9,235 bases of DNA, taken from the NCBI GenBank assembly GCA_943912835.1, contig CALTVJ010000064.1, forward strand, positions 1 through 9,235. The letters are read 5' to 3'. Positions within the stretch are counted from its first letter, which is position 1; every line of letters begins with the position of its first letter. The notes under the pieces were generated by a model that was not told the origin of the DNA, made no database searches, and saw nothing but the letters and a program-made list of their open reading frames with translations. Made by a program: the position numbers and the translations under genes. This document shows positions 7,060 through 9,235 of this stretch, piece by piece. This DNA comes from an uncultured Porphyromonas sp. Lineage in GTDB: Bacteria > Bacteroidota > Bacteroidia > Bacteroidales > Porphyromonadaceae.

Positions 7060-7479
7060 ATGGTTAAAGTATTTATTGCAGCTGTTGCCCTTTGCGGTCT
7101 AGTTGCTTGTAATCAAACAAAAGAACAAAACAATGCAGAAACAGCAGCTCCACAAGAGCAAGTAGAGCAAGTGGCTGTATCTTATGCAGGTGTTTATAAG
7201 GGTGTCCTTCCTTGTGCAAGTTGCGAAGGTATCGAAACAACGCTTACTATCGTAGACGATCAGAATGCAAATTATGGTACTAAGTACTTGGGTGAAGAAG
7301 GTTCTGAGTACGCAGAGCGTCAAGGTAAATACACTGTAGTAGATAGCGTACTTACACTTGAGCTTGAAGGTGAGAAGCTATACTTCGCTCTTGTTGATGG
7401 TGGTGTGAAGGCACTTGATGCTGAAGCTAAGCCTATCGAAGGAGAACTTGCAGAAAACTATTTCTTGAAAAAGAACTAA
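7060..7479 (+). CDS. NlpE-like lipoprotein, single N-terminal domain
   Basis: This is a 139-residue predicted lipoprotein. Residues 1-16 are a signal peptide, with lipobox LVAC-N and lipidation at C17. A polar, Gln/Glu-rich linker runs to about residue 40. Residues 42-138 match the NlpE N-terminal domain: YAGVYKGVLPCASCEGIETTL (42-62) with the CxxC pair C52/C55, alternating beta-strands, and the YFALVDGGVKALD ending. In enterobacteria NlpE senses surface contact and lipoprotein stress or copper through the Cpx system; that role must not be carried over here, because the second NlpE domain is absent. Eleven of its twelve glycines use GGT, and Arg and Leu codons are similarly restricted, suggesting high expression. 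Its own candidate promoter and a strong terminator at 7551-7585 make it a likely single-gene transcript. It is more likely an envelope or heavy-metal/redox lipoprotein than an enzyme. Confidence 0.85.
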   Translation: MVKVFIAAVALCGLVACNQTKEQNNAETAAPQEQVEQVAVSYAGVYKGVLPCASCEGIETTLTIVDDQNANYGTKYLGEEGSEYAERQGKYTVVDSVLTLELEGEKLYFALVDGGVKALDAEAKPIEGELAENYFLKKN

Positions 7480-7550
7480 ACTTTCTGCTTTAGTGATGTA
7501 AACTTATCTCGGCATTGACGGGATAGTTTAAGTGATTTAATGATTGATGG

Positions 7551-7585
7551 CTGTGTCCACACTTATGGTGTGGCACAGTTTTTTT
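7551..7585 (+). terminator. Strong intrinsic terminator of the NlpE-like gene
   Basis: CTGTG (7551-7555) pairs with CACAG (7574-7578), and CCACAC (7557-7562) with GTGTGG (7568-7573), leaving one bulged T (7556) and a TTATG loop. Seven T residues follow (7579-7585). This 11-bp, GC-containing stem with a U-tract is the best terminator in the window. A weaker hairpin, TAAAC/TATC (7499-7508) with GATA/GTTTA (7522-7530), lies between it and the stop codon. Confidence 0.9.
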
Positions 7586-7589
7586 ATGA

Positions 7590-7871
7590 TTATAAATTGA
7601 CGTTTGGGGAGGCTTGGTCTTTTATATCATAATAGAGAGAAAAAGTTGTCGTATAATAGCTTGCATAGTTTATTCGGTAGATCAAAGATGTTCGTTTCAC
7701 CGAGAGGACATAGCTCTGCCTACCGAGCGTAATTTCGGTGATATACTTTGAGAGGCAGCTTAGGGCGTTCGTCGTTTCTTTCGCTCGTAGAAAGCCTTCC
7801 GAATCTAAGTCATAAAGTTCGTTTAGCCCGACGAGCCGTGCTGTCTTCTTAATTTCATTAAAGGGTCTTAT
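7590..7871 (-). pseudogene. Open frame without ATG; candidate gene remnant or non-ATG gene
   Basis: On the minus strand a frame is open for 93 codons between a TAA at 7872-7874 and the TAA at 7590-7592. I do not recognise the protein. The translation looks protein-like: an acidic/amphipathic first part (NELYDLDSEGFLRAKETTNA), then alternating residues such as YITEITLGRQSYVLSVKR and a Tyr-rich end (NYASYYTTTFSLYYDIKDQ). No ATG occurs in frame. The only in-frame GTG or TTG codons are far inside, and ATT or ATA near the beginning are poor starts. An ATG is present just upstream in another frame (MKLRRQHGSSG then stop), so loss of one or two bases near 7840-7860 could have disconnected it. It may be a degenerate member of a dispersed family, or chance. 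Its 5' end lies only 10-20 bp from the -7 box of the following plus-strand gene. Confidence 0.4.
7674..7758. repeat. Cluster of four inverted TCGGT/ACCGA-core repeats with a nested stem
   Basis: Four heptamers share the core TCGGT or its complement: TCGGTAG (7674-7680), TCACCGA (7697-7703), CTACCGA (7720-7726) and TCGGTGA (7735-7741). The first is perfectly complementary to the third and the second to the fourth, a crossing (pseudoknot-like) order. The first three start exactly 23 bp apart. Alternatively ACCGA (7722-7726) folds with TCGGT (7735-7739), and the adjoining CTGCCT (7716-7721) pairs with AGGCAG (7753-7758) around a 13-nt bulge. This could be a structured RNA or a set of protein-binding half-sites. 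It lies inside the minus-strand open frame, so coding constraint or chance is also possible. Confidence 0.35.
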
Positions 7872-7880
7872 TTATTTTCG

Positions 7881-7888
7881 TATCTTTG
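7881..7888 (+). promoter_or_regulatory. Bacteroidota-type -7 box upstream of the TPR protein gene
   Basis: TATCTTTG (7881-7888) is the commonest form of the TAnnTTTG consensus, 44 bp before the ATG at 7933. Transcription would start near 7895. The expected TTTG -33 element is not clear; TTTC at 7853-7856 is a loose match with a long spacer. Coming after the strong terminator at 7551-7585, this box should start a new unit. Confidence 0.7.
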
Positions 7889-7932
7889 TGGACGTTAAGT
7901 TTGTGTATAAATAAGCATTATTACGATAAATT

Positions 7933-8616
7933 ATGTCTGAACATCAACATCATGACCCAACGGGGCTTGAAATGCTAGACGAAACAGCACTCAAGAGTGA
8001 ACAGTTCCTTGAGAAATATCTCAAGCAAATCCTTATCGGTATCGGCTGTGTAGTCCTCGTCTTAGGTGGTTACTTTGCTTATCAAAAGTTTGTCGCTCAG
8101 CCTAAGGCAGAGAAAGCTATGGCAGCTTTGTTTAAGTCTGAGGATAAGTTCATCGCTGGTCAAGATAGCCTAGCACTCAGTGGTGAAGGCTTGACCAACA
8201 AAGGACTAAACGATATTATTAAGGAGTATGCTGGTAGCGATGCAGCTAACCTTGCTGAGGCATACAAAGGAATCGCCTTGTACGATGCTGGCAAATATCA
8301 AGAAGCGATTGATGCTTTGAAAAAATTTAAGAGTGGCGACAAATATATTGCACCTTCAATACAACGCCTTATTGGAGATGCCTATGCAGAACTCAAAAAT
8401 TACGAAGAGGCAGCCAAACAATACGAAGCCGCAGCCAAAGCCGCAGATAACGAGGCAATCTCTCCTATGTGCCTCATCAAAGCTGGTCATGCTTATGAAA
8501 AATTAGGCAATAAAACCAAAGCTGTCGAGCTATATACGCGAGTGAAAGAGGTTTACTACACTACGCCAGAGGCACAGAGTGTAGAGGCTGATATTATTCG
8601 TGCGTCAGCTAAGTAG
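7933..8616 (+). CDS. Membrane-anchored tetratricopeptide repeat protein (YfgM-like)
   Basis: This 227-residue protein has a short cytoplasmic N-terminus with a His-rich stretch (HQHH, 4-7). One hydrophobic helix at about residues 32-50 (ILIGIGCVVLVLGGYFAY) should anchor it N-in in the inner membrane, leaving the rest outside. Residues about 100-220 hold TPR-type helix pairs: AEAYKGIALYDAGKYQEAIDALKKF (109-132), RLIGDAYAELKNYEEAAKQYEAAAK (145-169) and IKAGHAYEKLGNKTKAVELYTRV (182-204), each with the expected Gly/Ala/Tyr packing positions. Architecture and length resemble the YfgM/TPR_21 group, which in enterobacteria associates with the Sec translocon and periplasmic chaperones; whether that applies here is inference. 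It has its own -7 box and is separated from ribH by a long hairpin. TPRs only indicate protein-protein interaction, so no partner can be named. Confidence 0.85.
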   Translation: MSEHQHHDPTGLEMLDETALKSEQFLEKYLKQILIGIGCVVLVLGGYFAYQKFVAQPKAEKAMAALFKSEDKFIAGQDSLALSGEGLTNKGLNDIIKEYAGSDAANLAEAYKGIALYDAGKYQEAIDALKKFKSGDKYIAPSIQRLIGDAYAELKNYEEAAKQYEAAAKAADNEAISPMCLIKAGHAYEKLGNKTKAVELYTRVKEVYYTTPEAQSVEADIIRASAK

Positions 8617-8637
8617 AGCAATAGAAAGAATTGGATG

Positions 8638-8683
8638 ATATCGCAAGAGTGGTGCATGGGTTGTGCCTCCCTTGCGATATTTT
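8638..8683 (+). terminator. Long hairpin between the TPR gene and ribH; probable terminator
   Basis: ATATCGCAAG (8638-8647) pairs perfectly with CTTGCGATAT (8671-8680). Inside, GGTGCA (8651-8656) pairs with TGTGCC (8662-8667) using two G-U pairs and a five-base loop. T residues run 8680-8683, then G. The stem is long but the U-tract short, so it may terminate partially or act as an attenuator before ribH. No FMN riboswitch features are visible around it. Confidence 0.6.
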
Positions 8684-8713
8684 GTATATAAATCACTTAA
8701 TCATAGATAAATC

Positions 8714-9232
8714 ATGTCTACAATAGACCATATCCTTAGCAAAGAACAAAAGGAGGCTGTGCAACTGAATGCCAAAGGCTTGCGCTTCGCCATCGCCGTG
8801 GCAGAGTGGAATAGCAACATCACGGACGAACTACTCAAAGGAGCTGTTGAGACTCTTCGGGAGGCAGAGGCAGACGAAATCAAAGTCATGTACGTCCCTG
8901 GTACATTCGAACTGACCAACGCCGCGGCACGACTAAAACAAGAAGCTTACTACGATGCCATCATCGTTTTGGGTTGTGTCGTTCGTGGTGATACGCCACA
9001 CTTCGATTATATCTGCCAAGGTGTAAGCTATGGTATAACGCAACTTAATCTAACGGTAGACCACGCAGGTGTACGCCACCCCAATATCGCTCCCGTTATC
9101 TTTGGTGTTTTGACGACCGAAACCATGGAGCAAGCCGAAGAACGCACTACAGGACGTTTGGGCAACAAGGGGGCTGAGGCGGCAGAAACGGCAATCAAGA
9201 TGTGTCGTCCTCAAATTCATACAGAGCGTTAG
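8714..9232 (+). CDS. ribH: 6,7-dimethyl-8-ribityllumazine synthase
   Basis: This enzyme condenses 5-amino-6-ribitylaminouracil with 3,4-dihydroxy-2-butanone 4-phosphate to form lumazine, the penultimate step of riboflavin synthesis, as a cytoplasmic pentamer or 60-subunit shell. The 172 residues fit the family and the stop is inside the window. Visible are the substrate-binding AVAEWNSNITDEL (28-40), PGTFEL (62-67; the family form is usually PGAFE/PGSFE), the catalytic histidine H96 in VVRGDTPHFDYI (89-100), and FGVLTTETMEQAEER (130-144), followed by NKG (151-153). The first 20 residues are a polar extension before the core. No good -7 box is seen in 8684-8713 (TATTTTG at 8678-8684 is one base short of consensus), so it may depend on read-through past the hairpin from the TPR gene or on an unrecognised promoter. 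Confidence 0.95.
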   Translation: MSTIDHILSKEQKEAVQLNAKGLRFAIAVAEWNSNITDELLKGAVETLREAEADEIKVMYVPGTFELTNAAARLKQEAYYDAIIVLGCVVRGDTPHFDYICQGVSYGITQLNLTVDHAGVRHPNIAPVIFGVLTTETMEQAEERTTGRLGNKGAEAAETAIKMCRPQIHTER

Positions 9233-9235
9233 TTC

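Noticed and set aside
7586..7932. Known structured RNA (tRNA, SRP RNA, tmRNA, RNase P RNA)
   Set aside because: I looked for their conserved stretches (T-loop GTTCGA, SRP GGAAGGAAGCAG, RNase P core motifs) and found none.
8617..8713. FMN riboswitch upstream of ribH
   Set aside because: The 97-bp gap is too short for the full aptamer, and the conserved RFN motif stretches are absent.
1..9235. Defence system, prophage, insertion sequence or other mobile element
   Set aside because: All supported genes are metabolic or envelope genes in compact order. No transposase, integrase, nuclease or toxin-antitoxin motifs, and no terminal inverted repeats with target duplications, were seen.

Overview
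The window comes from a member of the phylum Bacteroidota, most likely order Bacteroidales and plausibly Porphyromonas-like. The reasons are promoter elements of the TAnnTTTG (-7) type, starts without clear Shine-Dalgarno sequences, lipoproteins with typical lipoboxes, and the gene mix (GHL10-type lipoprotein, GT-D glycosyltransferase, TPR protein next to ribH). Species cannot be fixed from the sequence alone.

Layout. Positions 1-50 hold the intrinsic terminator of a gene outside the window. A promoter near 74-81 then starts a tight plus-strand run of five genes ending at 5728: asd (aspartate-semialdehyde dehydrogenase), a GT-D fold glycosyltransferase, panC (pantothenate synthetase), a GHL10-type glycoside-hydrolase-like lipoprotein and hemW (radical SAM haem chaperone). 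Spacings are 5 bp, 44 bp, a 14-bp overlap and 10 bp, so they read as one operon. A convergent intergenic region (5729-5920) carries a weak terminator-like hairpin and three exact-period tandem copies of a 22-nt palindromic unit. On the minus strand lies a YeiH/UPF0324 membrane protein (5921-6898). A divergent AT-rich promoter region (6899-7059) separates it from a small NlpE-like lipoprotein gene (7060-7479), which has strongly biased codons and a very good terminator.

The stretch 7586-7932 has no ATG-initiated gene of useful size. It does hold a 93-codon open frame on the minus strand with protein-like content and no ATG, which I call a candidate gene remnant, and a cluster of four TCGGT/ACCGA-core inverted repeats. 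A textbook Bacteroidota -7 box at 7881-7888 then drives a membrane-anchored TPR protein (7933-8616). A long hairpin separates this from ribH (lumazine synthase, 8714-9232), which is complete in the window.

How the genes work together. Most of the window is housekeeping metabolism: the aspartate pathway (asd), pantothenate/CoA (panC), haem delivery (hemW) and riboflavin (ribH). Envelope genes are interleaved with it: GT-D transferase, two lipoproteins, an anion-exporter-like protein and a TPR membrane protein. I see no defence, mobile, secretion or CRISPR system. The most unusual parts are non-coding or cryptic: the 22-nt palindrome array and the minus-strand open frame with its repeat cluster.
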